Of a stretch of DNA of 64,000 bases, positions 43,765 to 53,291 are shown piece by piece; positions within the stretch are counted from its first letter, which is position 1, and every line of letters begins with the position of its first letter. The notes beneath the pieces were generated by a model. The model did not search any database. It worked only from the letters and a program-made list of their open reading frames with translations, and had not been told where the DNA came from. The position numbers and the translations under genes are program-made. Source of the stretch: Cryptomeria japonica. Taxonomy: Eukaryota; Streptophyta; Pinopsida; Cupressales; Cupressaceae. The DNA is taken from NCBI RefSeq assembly GCF_030272615.1, contig NC_081408.1, positions 620,804,476-620,868,475 on the forward strand, given 5' to 3'.

Positions 43765-44551
43765 AACATTGATCAGCAAGATTGGGGGGTAGATGACGTG
43801 CTAGACTAGTTCATTAGCATAGCAGATTCTCTCCTCCTCTCTTTCTTTTGTTACTTCTTCTATATGTTATTCTCATTCTTCTATTTGTTGTCCTTAGTGT
43901 TGTCTACTTGAGGACGATGCAAAGCATTGAGATCTCTTTGGTCTCTCTCATGTTGACTCAAAAGACACATGTGTTCCCTTCTTCTAGGTGACCTTCCTTG
44001 ATTGGGGAATGAAGAACAATTATGCATACATACATATGATATACATGAATTATCATACAACATACTGACCCCGAGGAAAGTGAAGTCACCTGGTGCTTTG
44101 TGTTTTGTGTCTATTATCCTTGGGCTTATCTCACACTTGGGGGCTAAATCCTTGTGATAACGTGCTCCTTCTCATTTCTTATATGTATCACTACCTTAAA
44201 GCAATCACCCCCGATGAGGCGTGTGCGATCGCTTTAACATAGGGGGGCATACGTCCCGTTCATATCTTTTCAAGATACTTGAAAATTTCTTGACAAATTT
44301 AGCTTTGCCTTGAAAATTTTTGATATCTTTTTTGCATGACTCATAGTGAGGGAACCTTACTACTGATAGTCTTGGTTCTCCCTCGTGATCTTCCCTTTTA
44401 CTTTGTCAATCGAAGTCGTAAGATCCTTAGTCCACTGGGGGCTTGGTGTATCTTGCCTCCTTGACGTGGTGAAAGTTTTTCAATGTTGTTTCCTTGTACT
44501 TTACCGGAAGTATGAGCATATGCTTATACTCCCGCTAAAGTGGGGGCTAAA
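43765..44551 (+). other. 3' untranslated region of element E
   Basis: There is no ORF of note. It has CTCTCCTCCTCTCTTTC-type pyrimidine tracts (43828-43850) and ends AAAGTGGGGGCTAAA (44537-44551), the presumed polypurine tract, directly before the 3' LTR. Confidence 0.75.
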
Positions 44552-45824
44552 TGTAGCATCCTAAAATTGTGACACTTGCAATTTCGACCGCATTTGGGTC
44601 TTCATGATGGCGACGCAACATTGAACCTGAATGGAGACCCCGAAACCTATTTATGACACCAAAAACTGCATTTTTCCAGCACCCTGCCTGATCCCTCCTT
44701 GCACCCTGCTGTCCCGGGAGGTGGGACTAGAGCGCCCAGTGCCCTGGTCCTTCAGGACCATGGTGCCCAGCGCCCTGGTCCCCCAGGACCATGGCGCCCA
44801 GTGCCCTGGTCCCTGGCCCTATTTTGGGCCCGGTCTCCTATGGGACTTCGGGTCTTTTTGTTTGCAAATTGGAAAATAACATTTCCTGGTCGGCCTAAGG
44901 TCAGGAAAATCAGTCTATCAACCCTAATTGGCAAGTATATAAACTACTTTTCCTCTCTCATTTTGGTATGAGAAAAAGAGGCAAAAAAGGCATGGAAACG
45001 ATACTCAAACATTCAAGCATTCAAGCATTCAAACATTCCTTCAAGCAATTGATCATTCTAAGTCTCCATTCAAGGCTAAGTGTTGCATTCAAGACAAGGA
45101 TTCAACCATTGAAGAGGAGATCACATTCTACAACATACAACATACAACAAACAACAACATCTATACCTTCGCATATAAGGATACAAACATCCTTACAATA
45201 AGGTACTAGTACTTGTTTTACATTACAGTCATTTACATTTACAACATTTCTCATTTCTTGGTTAATTCCAGAACCGGGGTTTGACCTAAGGGCAAACCCC
45301 TAATCCCTAACCCCCCAATCATCTTCGCTTTTCTGTGTGTAGGTTGCAGGTACGTAGCTGAAATTGAAGATCTGGAATCCTTGTGCAGAGACGAACAAAT
45401 CTCCCTTCGTTTCGCGGATTTTTCGGAGGACCGTGTGCACGCCGGGCACCATCGTCCTGTCAACTTTTGCTCAAATTTGCAGGACAGCGCCGTCTCGACA
45501 TTTTACTGCTAATTCTAGGTCCGCAGCTTCATCCTATATCCCTATCTCAGTTTATAAGCGAATCTTTCTCACTTTCTATGTATTCCTAGCTTGATCATTC
45601 TATCTACATTCTTTACAAAAGAGGGTAGCCTTGCTATCACAACCCTTGAAACTCATTTAGAATCCAATCTTGCATTGCGTGGGATTGGATCTTGTGGGTT
45701 TCAACCCCTCTTTTGAATGTAAAGTCCCTCCTAAGTGAAAACCATCAACCCTAGTGAATCTCCCTTCTCTCTCCTTGGAGTCGGGAAGGGGAGAACAACT
45801 AGGGTTTAATTTTTCCGCTTTACA
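44552..45824 (+). repeat. 3' LTR of element E
   Basis: It starts TGTAGCATCC and ends CGCTTTACA before GTAAC. It is longer than the 5' LTR mainly through one extra 31-bp minisatellite unit and an 11-bp CTATCAACCCT-type insertion near 44924, and has one 8-bp unit fewer. Confidence 0.93.
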
Positions 45825-45829
45825 GTAAC

Positions 45830-45921
45830 TATGTTTGTTGATCTGATACTGAATTGATGGCTAATTTGATTAATAAGTTTTCTTAAGAGGAAATGATTAT
45901 CTAGATTTAATAAGGAAATCT
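45830..45921 (+). repeat. 3' LTR of element A, piece 3 of 4
   Basis: It resumes at TATGTTTGTTGATCTGATAC (matching 7250 onward) and stops at the AATCT target (45917-45921) of element G. Confidence 0.9.
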
Positions 45922-46369
45922 TGTTGGTGTAAATAAATATTCATTTTGGATATTATTACACTTACTTAAGTTAACTTAGGATAATGCATCTCTTCGTAGT
46001 TTGGATTTGAGACACTTAGGGAAGTGTGCACATAGGGATAGAGCTTGTAGGAGAAATTCCACCTTTTGTGGTTTTATTTTGCTGTTACACTCCACATTCG
46101 GTGGGTCATCCATGTCTTGTGGAATATTATATTATTTCTTCTACCTACCCTTAATATTTCTTACCTACCCTTGTTTCTCATTGAGCCACATGTCATATTT
46201 GTGTGCTCATACATCCATATGGCCTTGCCTATATAAGCAGGCCTATATTCATTGTATTGGTTAATCCAGTTGATCATTTACATATTGATGAGAATACAGT
46301 TTGATCTTGTCATTCTATTGTCTCTTTTTATGCTTTTCATTGTGCCCTTGATCTTGGCAAAATCCTACA
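45922..46369 (+). repeat. 5' LTR of element G
   Basis: It has a TATA box CTATATAAGC at 46230-46239. It holds a 20-bp duplication absent from the 3' LTR: a CTACCTACCC-TT unit repeated around 46140-46170. Confidence 0.95.
46230..46239 (+). promoter_or_regulatory. TATA box in 5' LTR of G
   Basis: CTATATAAGC lies 130 bp before the LTR end, conserved at 52413-52422. Its position suits a short R/U5. Confidence 0.7.
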
Positions 46370-46381
46370 TGGTATCAGAGC
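46370..46381 (+). other. Primer binding site of G
   Basis: TGGTATCAGAGC is a perfect match to the plant Met-tRNA type site and abuts the LTR. Confidence 0.93.
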
Positions 46382-47788
46382 TATTGGGGCTTCATTGATT
46401 GGTTTTTGGAGACATTGTGGAAGGCTTCTATTTTCGGACTTGGGGATCTTCATTTTTTTGGGGTGTCATACAGCGATTTGGACATCACCGTTGAATCCGA
46501 GAGGCCGTTTCCATAAATTTTGACTATAAAGTCAACCTATTTTGGTGAGAATTTTTTTTTCCCCATTTTGGCAATTATTGTATGGATTTCAAAAAAAAAT
46601 TCGAAAATCAAAAAAAGCGATCAAAAAATTAAAAAGAATTAAAAAAAAAAAAAAAAGTATTTTTTGGGGGTCCGCAGACCCGCCCCGCAGTATGTGTGTT
46701 GCAGGTCACGCTGTAGACACTACCGTAGCGGGTACCACGTCGCCCGCCACCGCAGGTCCACGTCACCTGCCGCCACCGCCACCCGAGCAGGTCTCACTAG
46801 CTGCCTCTTGCTGGTCTCCGCCTTCCGCCGGCCGCTTCCTTCCCGCCGCCCAGCGACCGCTTGCCCCGCTGCCGCCCGAGCAGGTCCCGCCAGCTGCCTC
46901 ACTTCCACTACCGGCCCGCTAGCATCACTAAACCAATGGACCCGCATCTGGCATGTGGCAAGCGGCCACTGGCCTGCGGTCAAAACCGTACACCTACACA
47001 GTGCCATGTCAGCATCCGTACGACAGCACAGTCACCTGCCCAGTCAGTAGTCCGTACAGTATGGACGCCCAGTCAGCAGGGAGGTGAAGTTCTCGCGACG
47101 GTCACATGACCATCAAATTTAAGATAGTGAATTGCTAACATCAGCAGCTTTTTGAAATTTTTTTGACCCCTCTCCATTGGGCTTTTCAGTTTTGCAGTCC
47201 AACTTTGAAAGGCCATATCTTGCTCATTTTTGCTCCTTTTTTGGTGCAATTTTTTTTTAAATGGGCTAAAATTTTGTGATCTTCATAGTGGTGTGGTTAT
47301 TTTCTGATTTTGGTGCACAGGTTTTTTAGAATTTTTGGATTCTCTCAGCTGTACCTGTCCAATCCTCAATTCTGCAACTTCAAAGGCCTCGTTTGAGCTC
47401 ATACGACCTCCTTTTCAAGTGCCATTTTTTTTGAAAGTGCATATTTTTTTGTCTACTTTCATAATCTATGATCAGATTTTAGAGATTTTGAGTGGAAATT
47501 GTACTTTTAGATATTGGTCTTATTTGGCCTATTAGGTACTTGTAAATTGCTTGGATCTTAGTTAGATCTCTTGCATTATTAGTTTGAGTCTCTTTTGGCC
47601 TTATTGAGGCAGTTGTAAAATTGTAATCAAAAGTCCACTTTGCCATCTTTTGCAAGTGGCCCATTGTATACGCACTAATTATAAAGTGCCAAAATCATCA
47701 CTTTTGGGGGGGTTCTTTGATTAAGTGAATTTGGGGGGGTGTCATGTGTGATTGTGCCTCTCTTTGTGCTCTTTCCATTTTTGTTGCA
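46382..47788 (+). other. 5' leader of G with a GC-rich island
   Basis: This leader of 1.4 kb has a sharply GC-rich block, 46668-47110, in otherwise AT-rich DNA, preceded by an A-run (46556-46657). Frames within it (for example 46542-46922) are P/A/R-rich by composition and lack domain support. Two seven-G runs (47706-47712 and 47733-47739) lie just before gag. Confidence 0.75.
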
Positions 47789-48660
47789 ATGAGTCTTAAT
47801 AAATTTCCACCTTTAACTCCACATAATTATGCATCATGGAAAATTAAAGTATGGAGTAAATTAATGGAAAAGGGTCTCACACATTACATAGATGGAACAA
47901 TAACAACGCCACTTGATCCTAAGGCTGATCCAAATGGTCAATTAGAATGGCTCACAAAGAATTGCATGGCTCTTGGAACTTTGCGCAAGTATGTATCAGA
48001 TGACCTCATTTTTCACATTGAGAAGTGTAAAACAATCAAAGAGGCTTGGGATATGTTTCAGAAATTGTATGGTCAAGTTGATGAAATCAGAGGCTATCAG
48101 ATTGACAATGAGCTCACCAACTTGGATCCCAAGAGTTTTGATACAATCCAAGATTATGTCACCAAAGCAAATGAGCTAAGAGCAAAGCTTAAGGATTGTG
48201 GAATTGACAAAAAATATGCTCAGTTGATATTCAACTTGTTGGACAAGCTTGCACCAGAATATGCAGCATTTGTGTCTAGCTTCCCAACTCATCATTTGAC
48301 AGTGGGGAGTTCTTATGTTATGCCTTCATTTGATGCTTTCACATAAATGTTAATATTAGAACAATCTAAGTTGTTGAACATGGGGTTTCTCAAGTCTTCA
48401 AAGTCCAAGGCTTTGGTGGCTAATCAAGGGAATCAAGGAAGTCAAGGTAAAGATTCCAACAAGAAGAAGAAGCAATCTAAGTCTAAGCCACACCAGGAAA
48501 AAGGACAATCATCCTCTCCATCACAAGGCAATTTTTCATCCTCTTCCAAGAAGGGGACACCACCTAAGAAGGATAAACCAACTTGTGCATATTGCAAGAA
48601 GTATGGTCATGATGAGCATCGATGCCACGCAAAGCAAGTTGATGAGTTAACTAATCTTCT
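47789..48660 (+). pseudogene. Element G Gag
   Basis: ATG 47789 gives 'MSLNKFPPLTPHNYASWKIK', the canonical start of copia Gag (DUF4219/UBN2). It continues through AWDMFQKLYG and a LDKLAPEYAAFV segment to a TAA at 48344 (a CAA or CAG originally). The same frame resumes with a K/S/Q-rich linker and the zinc knuckle 'CAYCKKYGHDEHRC' (48584-48625). It encodes the capsid and nucleocapsid. Apart from the one stop it is well preserved. Confidence 0.92.
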
Positions 48661-49264
48661 CAAGAAAAACAACATCAGCTTGCCATCCACCTACACAAAG
48701 AAGGATTCATCTCCTTCCTCTTCCTCACAGTCTAAGGGAAAAGGGCAAGCATTTGTGGCTACAACAGGTTCTTCACAACAATGGATACTTGACTCGGGTG
48801 CCTCATATCACATGGGTTCTACAAAGGAGCAGTTTTCTTCATTGGAGCCATCTAAGGTACCCCACATTTACATAGGTGATGACACACAAGTAGAGGTTGA
48901 AGGGAAAGGTTCAGTTGACATGGATGATGGCATATTTGAGAATATTCTCTATGTTCCTAACTTGTCTACCAACCTTCTCTCCATCTACCAAATCACTCAC
49001 TATGGGAATGGGAAAAAGGTTGAGTATACACCAGATTCAGTTGTGGTAAAGGAACTTGATGATGATGCCTTGGTAGTAGTGGGACAAGTCAATGACAACT
49101 CAAGGCTTTATTCATTCTCCCACTTTGTGCCAAGTTCACCTTCTAGGGCCTTGCTTACTCATTCAAATTTAGAAAGTAAGCTATGGCATGAGCGGTTTGG
49201 TCACCTCAACTACTGCTATCTTCAGCAGCTAAGCACTAAAGACATGGTCACAGGTCTACCTTGA
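48661..49264 (+). pseudogene. Element G protease and pre-integrase region
   Basis: This is continuous with the second part of Gag. 'QWILDSGASYHMGS' is the aspartic protease active site (DSGA, intact), followed by the LYVPNLSTNLLSI segment characteristic of copia. 'LWHERFGHLNYCYLQQL' (about 49180) is the GAG-pre-integrase motif that starts the integrase zinc finger. It ends in a TGA at 49262-49264 (CGA expected). Confidence 0.92.
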
Positions 49265-50030
49265 ATCAGTTTTTTAGAGGGTGTATGTTCAGGTTGTTCC
49301 ATGGGCAAGCATCCCGAGGAGAAGTTTGATAAGGGGAAAGCTTGGAGAGCTTTGGAAGTTCTTCAACTTGTTCACAACGATGTAGCAGGTCCATTTCCAA
49401 CACCTTCATTTAGTAAGGCCTGCTATATTCTCACCTTCGTTGATGACTACTCCCGCTTCACTTGGGTCTACTTTCTTATTCATAAGAGTGAAGTATTTGA
49501 CAGATTTCAAGACTTCAAGACTCGTGTGGAGAAGCAATCAGGGAAAGTGGTCAAGATTCTTTGCACAGATAATGGAAGGGAATATGTGAACGAGACTTGA
49601 GGATTTTTGTACATTTGAGGGGATTGATCTTCAACATTCTATCACATACACTCCACAGCAGAACGGGGTTGCAGAACGCAAGAATAGAACTCTCAAAGAA
49701 ATGGCTAGCTGTATGATACATGCACATTCTCTTGATCCCGCTTTTTGGGCAGAGGCTATCAGTTGTGCCACACACATCCAGAATCAGGTTCCTCACAAAG
49801 CTTTGCAAGGTATTACTCCTTTTGAAGCTTGGGCTGGTAGGAAACTGATTGTGAGACATTTCAGAGTCTTTGGGTGTCCAGCATGGGCTCGCATACCTCC
49901 ATAGAAATGCAAGGCATTGAAACCTTAGAGTCGGCCTTGCATATTTGTTGGATATCCTGAGGGTGTTAAGGCATACAGATTGATGGATCCAGAGACACAT
50001 GAGGTGTTCATTGAGAGGAGTGTTCACTTT
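49265..50030 (+). pseudogene. Element G integrase
   Basis: The frame 49301-49600 carries the first catalytic Asp (LVHNDVAGPF), 'YILTFVDDYSRFTWVYF' and the second Asp (ILCTDNGREYV). A frameshift at about 49600 is followed by 'SITYTPQQNGVAERKNRTLK' with the catalytic Glu, and then 'HFRVFGCPAWARIP'. TAG stops occur at 49902 and 49926 at positions where copia integrases have Gln. D, D and E are all retained. Confidence 0.92.
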
Positions 50031-51220
50031 GAGGAAAAATCCCCTAGCTTAGCCTCTCTCCCTCCTCTACCTTCCTCCATTATGGATAGTGATGTTAGTG
50101 ATTCAGATGATGAGACTCCTTCAACTCCAACTCGCAGGGTTACACCTCCATAGGGTCCACTTGCAGTTGAGGAGCCTCGTTCTCCACCTCCACCTAGACC
50201 TCGTCGGGCTCGACAGACACTTGAGTCCGTGGGTTCTCTTGTTGGGGATCCTTTCGATACACAGAGAACTCGATCACAACATTAGGATCTTCCACATGCA
50301 TTCGTTGCTACCGCTTCCGATCCATAGACATTCAAGGAAGCATCAGGGGTTCTTGAGTGGGACCAAGCTATGGAGGAAGAATATAGTTCCTTGATGAGGA
50401 ACAACAGATGGGATTTAGTCCATCTCCCTAAGGGGAGAAAGATGGTTCGATGTAAGTGGATCTATCAGACCAAGTTTGCAGCGGATGGTAGTGTGGATAA
50501 GTATAAGGCTCGACTTGTTGTGAAAGATTTCTCCCAGGTTGTAGGTGTTGACTATACTAAGACCTTTGCACCCATAGCCAAGATGAACTCTATTCGTTTG
50601 ACACTTGCTATTGCTGTAGCTCATGGTTGGGTTGTACATCAGATGGATGTGAAGAGTGCTTTTTTTCATGGTGATCTTGTTGAGGAGATTTATATGGAGC
50701 AGCCATAGGGTTTCATCCAGGATACTTCCTTGGTTTGTAGACTAAGGAAATCTCTCTATGGCCTTAAGCAGGCCCCTAGGGCTTGGTATGCCAAGATGGA
50801 TTCCTTTCTTCTCTCTGCAGGGTTCACCAGGTGTCATTCTGATCCAAATGTCTACATTTTCCGACAAGATGACTCTCACTTGATACTTGTGCTCTATGTT
50901 GATGACTTGATCATTATAGGGAGTACTTCATCCATCATTAGTAGGGTCAAATCTGCTTTGCATGATAGATTTGCTATGACTGACTTGGGTCTTTTGCACT
51001 ACTTTCTCGGGATAGAGATTTCAAAATCAACTTCCAGGATTACACTATCACAGCCCAAGTATGCTCTTGATCTACTTGCACGGTTTCATATGGCTGATTG
51101 TAAGCCTGCCCCAACTCCCTTTCTTTTAGGAGTCAAGCTTGAGGCTCAGTGTTCTTCTCCACTAGTTGATGCAACTTTGTATTGTCAACTTGTGGGTAGT
51201 CTCATCTACTTGACTCATAC
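50031..51220 (+). pseudogene. Element G reverse transcriptase
   Basis: A Pro/Ser-rich linker (50040-50330) with three TAG stops leads to RT. 'EWDQAMEEEYSSLMRNNRWD' (about 50357) and then VRCKWIYQTKF and KARLVVKDFSQ open it. 'HQMDVKSAFFHGDL' has the first Asp, 'LYGLKQAPRAWYAKMD' follows, and 'LYVDDLIIIGS' is the catalytic YVDD. The HYFLGIE and QPKYALDLL motifs complete it. A TAG at 50706-50708 (Gln expected) splits the domain. Confidence 0.94.
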
Positions 51221-51800
51221 ATGCCTTGATATTTCATTTGCAGTTGGCATGGTTTCCTGCTTCATGCAGGAACCACATGAGCTTCATTAGAAAGCTGCCA
51301 AATGCATCCTTCATTACATCTAGGGTACACATCACTATGGGATTCACCGTGCAGCAGGCACAGGACTTCGCTTGGTTGTTACACAGACTCCGATTGGGCT
51401 GGCGATCTTGATGATTGTAAGTCTACTTCTGGTTATAGTTTTCACCTTGGTTCAGGCCCCATTTGTTGGAAGAGCAAGAAGCAACATGCTATTGCTCTCT
51501 CTTCGATTGAGGTTGAGTATCGAGGCGCTGTTAACGCAGAGACTGAGACCATTTGGCTCCAGCAAATCCTCACAGAGTTTGGATTCACCACTCCATGGTT
51601 GACAGTTCTACATTGTGACAATTAGAGTGCTATTGCGATCTCGAAGAACCCGGTCCAGCACCAGCGGACCAAACACATCAAGATTCATATGCACTATATC
51701 CGATAGCTCATCTAGGAGCAGGTCATTGATTTGCAGTATTGTCCTACAACAAAGCAGGTTGCTGACATATTCACCAAACCTTTCATCTAGAGTAAGTTCC
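51221..51800 (+). pseudogene. Element G RNase H
   Basis: The connection region continues from the RT frame to a TAG at 51288. The RNase H then appears in another frame with 'TDSDWAGDLDDCKSTSGYSF' (about 51385), KSKKQHAIALSSIEVEY, and the CDN of the catalytic Asp at about 51616. After further TAG codons (51624, 51704, 51713, 51788; Gln expected at each) the tail is truncated. One early frameshift is near 51310-51380. Confidence 0.9.
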
Positions 51801-52125
51801 AGCAGTTGCGAGCTCTCTTGGGGGTGTGGGATGTGTCATTGGGGGGGGTCAGCTGACTTCTCCTTCCTCTCTTATGGGGGGGACTTTTTCATCTTTGATG
51901 TTTTGTCCTTCTTCTTTGAGAATCTTTTGTACATTCATCTCTCTTTTGGGGGGGATTTTTTTCCCACTGGGTTTTCTCCCTTTCTTTGTTTGTGAGAGAT
52001 TGCATTGCATAGTTTTGCTTGCATTTGCATATTGTACATGGGTACCTATCATGGCCTAGTAGCCGAGACCCATCTTGCATTGTTGACTTGAGTCTTCATT
52101 CCCCTAAGTTGCACTTAAGGGGGGG
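51801..52125 (+). other. 3' untranslated region of G with repeated G-runs
   Basis: Runs of G occur at 51841-51848, 51876-51882, 51948-51954 and 52119-52125. The last abuts the 3' LTR and is the presumed polypurine tract (ACTTAAGGGGGGG). The others may be tandem copies of it, each near a pyrimidine/T-rich stretch. Confidence 0.75.
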
Positions 52126-52553
52126 TGTTGGTGTAAATAAATATTCATTTTGGATGTTATTACACTTACTTAAGTTAACTTAGGATAATGCATCTCTTCG
52201 TAGTTTGGATTTGAGACACTTAGGGAAGTGGGCACATAGGGATAGAGCTTGTAGGAGAAATTCCACCTTTTGTGGTTTTATTTTGCTGTTACACTCCACA
52301 TTCAGTGGGTCATCCACCTCTTGTGGAATATTATATTATTTCTCCTACCTACCCTTGTTTCTCATTGAGCCACATGTCATATTTGTGTGCTCATACATCC
52401 ATATGGCCTTGCCTATATAAGCAGGCCTATATTCATTGTATTGGTTAATCCAGTTGATCATTTGCATATTGATGAGAATACAGTTTGTTCTTGTCATTCT
52501 ATTGTCTCTTTTTATGCTTTTCATTGTGCCCTTGATCTTGGCAAAATCCCACA
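52126..52553 (+). repeat. 3' LTR of element G
   Basis: It starts TGTTGGTGTAAATAA and ends ATCCCACA before AATCT. The TATA box is at 52413-52422. Confidence 0.95.
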
Positions 52554-52558
52554 AATCT

Positions 52559-52691
52559 GTTATGAAGATTTGGTTTAAGTGTTGAATGTTTTCAGATCTG
52601 AGATAAGTTTGTTTTGGTGTTGAAAGTTTTAGTTTTTGTTAATACTAATTCACCCCCCTTTGAGTATTAACCAGATCCTCTAGGTTTATTA
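52559..52691 (+). repeat. 3' LTR of element A, piece 4 of 4
   Basis: It matches the 5' LTR end (about 7340-7472), including ATTCACCCCC and AACCAGATCCTCTAGGTTT. It is followed by AGGTC (52692-52696), the right target duplication of A. Confidence 0.92.
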
Positions 52692-52696
52692 AGGTC

Positions 52697-53291
52697 CATG
52701 GTGTCACTAATGAAAAATGAGTCTGCATCAAATGAGATCAATGGTCGAGATCGAGCGTACAGTTTCACAACTAAGGAAAGATTCTTGACAGACCTAACTC
52801 GATAGCTCCGAAAAACATTTTAAGCGGTAATTACTTTATATATAAAAAAGGAAAATTACATGTCTTTTTCTCATTCACCATCGCCTAAGAGAGGGAATTA
52901 GCTATTTATATTGCACCATTCAAATGTGAAAATTAGCAACTACTTTGTGCTAATGTAACACATACGTGTCTGCGGTAAATGATCCAAATTCATTGTTAAA
53001 ACCATATTTTTGATCCATTTCACCTCTTTGATTTTTTAATGATCTATTATTCTCTTACTATCTATATATCATTTATGATATGAATTATTAACTACTAGGG
53101 TTTTACCCTAGGTTTTGCACAACATAATCACACTCACTCTCATTTAGTAGTCTTTGTGCCTTATTTCGAGTTTTGTTTTCTCAAATTGTTTTGTATAGTC
53201 AAGATATTCTTAGGAATTCTTTTCTATAGTGTCGAGTTTGAAACCTTGGTAGTCGTCTGTTTCTATTTATCTAAAACCCTAATTACAGAAG
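52697..53291. other. Flank of A / upstream region of H
   Basis: There is no ORF. A TATA-like TTATATATAAAA lies at 52828-52839 and an AAACCCTAAT motif lies just before the ATG at 53292. It could be the 5' region of H; nothing else is supported. Confidence 0.4.

Larger units (their letters stand above)
37953..45824 (+). mobile_element. Element E: 7.9 kb Tat-related element with intact Gag-protease ORF and no pol
   Basis: The LTRs are 37953-39191 (1,239 bp) and 44552-45824 (1,273 bp), both TGTAGC...TTTACA, with a perfect GTAAC duplication (37948-37952 and 45825-45829). The primer site TTTTGGTGAACCCGACGTG matches that of C. The internal region holds one ORF of 1,132 codons (Gag, knuckle, protease-like) and then 0.8 kb of non-coding DNA ending in a purine-rich tract. 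RT, RNase H and integrase are absent. By eye I count roughly 2 to 3 differences per 100 bases between the LTRs, mostly transitions, so it is among the youngest insertions here. It needs enzymes from a relative such as C. Confidence 0.92.
45922..52553 (+). mobile_element. Element G: 6.6 kb full-length copia element, coding region decayed
   Basis: The LTRs are 45922-46369 (448 bp) and 52126-52553 (428 bp), TGTTGGTGTAAATAA...ATCCyACA, with a perfect AATCT duplication (45917-45921 and 52554-52558). The primer site is a perfect TGGTATCAGAGC (46370-46381). The order Gag, protease, integrase, RT, RNase H is the copia order and all domains are present. I count about nine substitutions and one 20-bp gap between the LTRs. 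Despite that low divergence the coding part has more than ten stops, mostly TAG at Gln codons, and two or more frameshifts. Confidence 0.95.
5860..52691 (+). mobile_element. Element A: old Sirevirus-like copia element carrying three nested insertions
   Basis: A begins with TGTTGACATG at 5860 and ends at 52691, flanked by AGGTC on both sides. The intact 5' LTR is 5860-7472, followed by a Met-tRNA-like primer site. The internal part is only about 1.8 kb (7473-9268) because gag is fused to late RT by a large deletion. The 3' LTR is in four pieces: 9269-10429, 37684-37952, 45830-45921 and 52559-52691, together about 1,655 bp against 1,613 bp for the 5' LTR. Elements B, E and G separate the pieces. 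The Met-type primer site, the CACCCCCTCTCAGT LTR tail and two polypurine tracts fit the Sirevirus branch of plant copia; that assignment is inferred from motifs. The copy is dead. Confidence 0.9.

Noticed and set aside
46370-46381. tRNA gene at the Met-type sites
   Set aside because: Only the 12-base complement of a tRNA 3' end is present; it is a primer site.
46542-47109. GC-rich ORFs (95-128 codons on both strands) as a host exon
   Set aside because: The frames exist on both strands because of composition, with no domain, and lie in the leader of element G.
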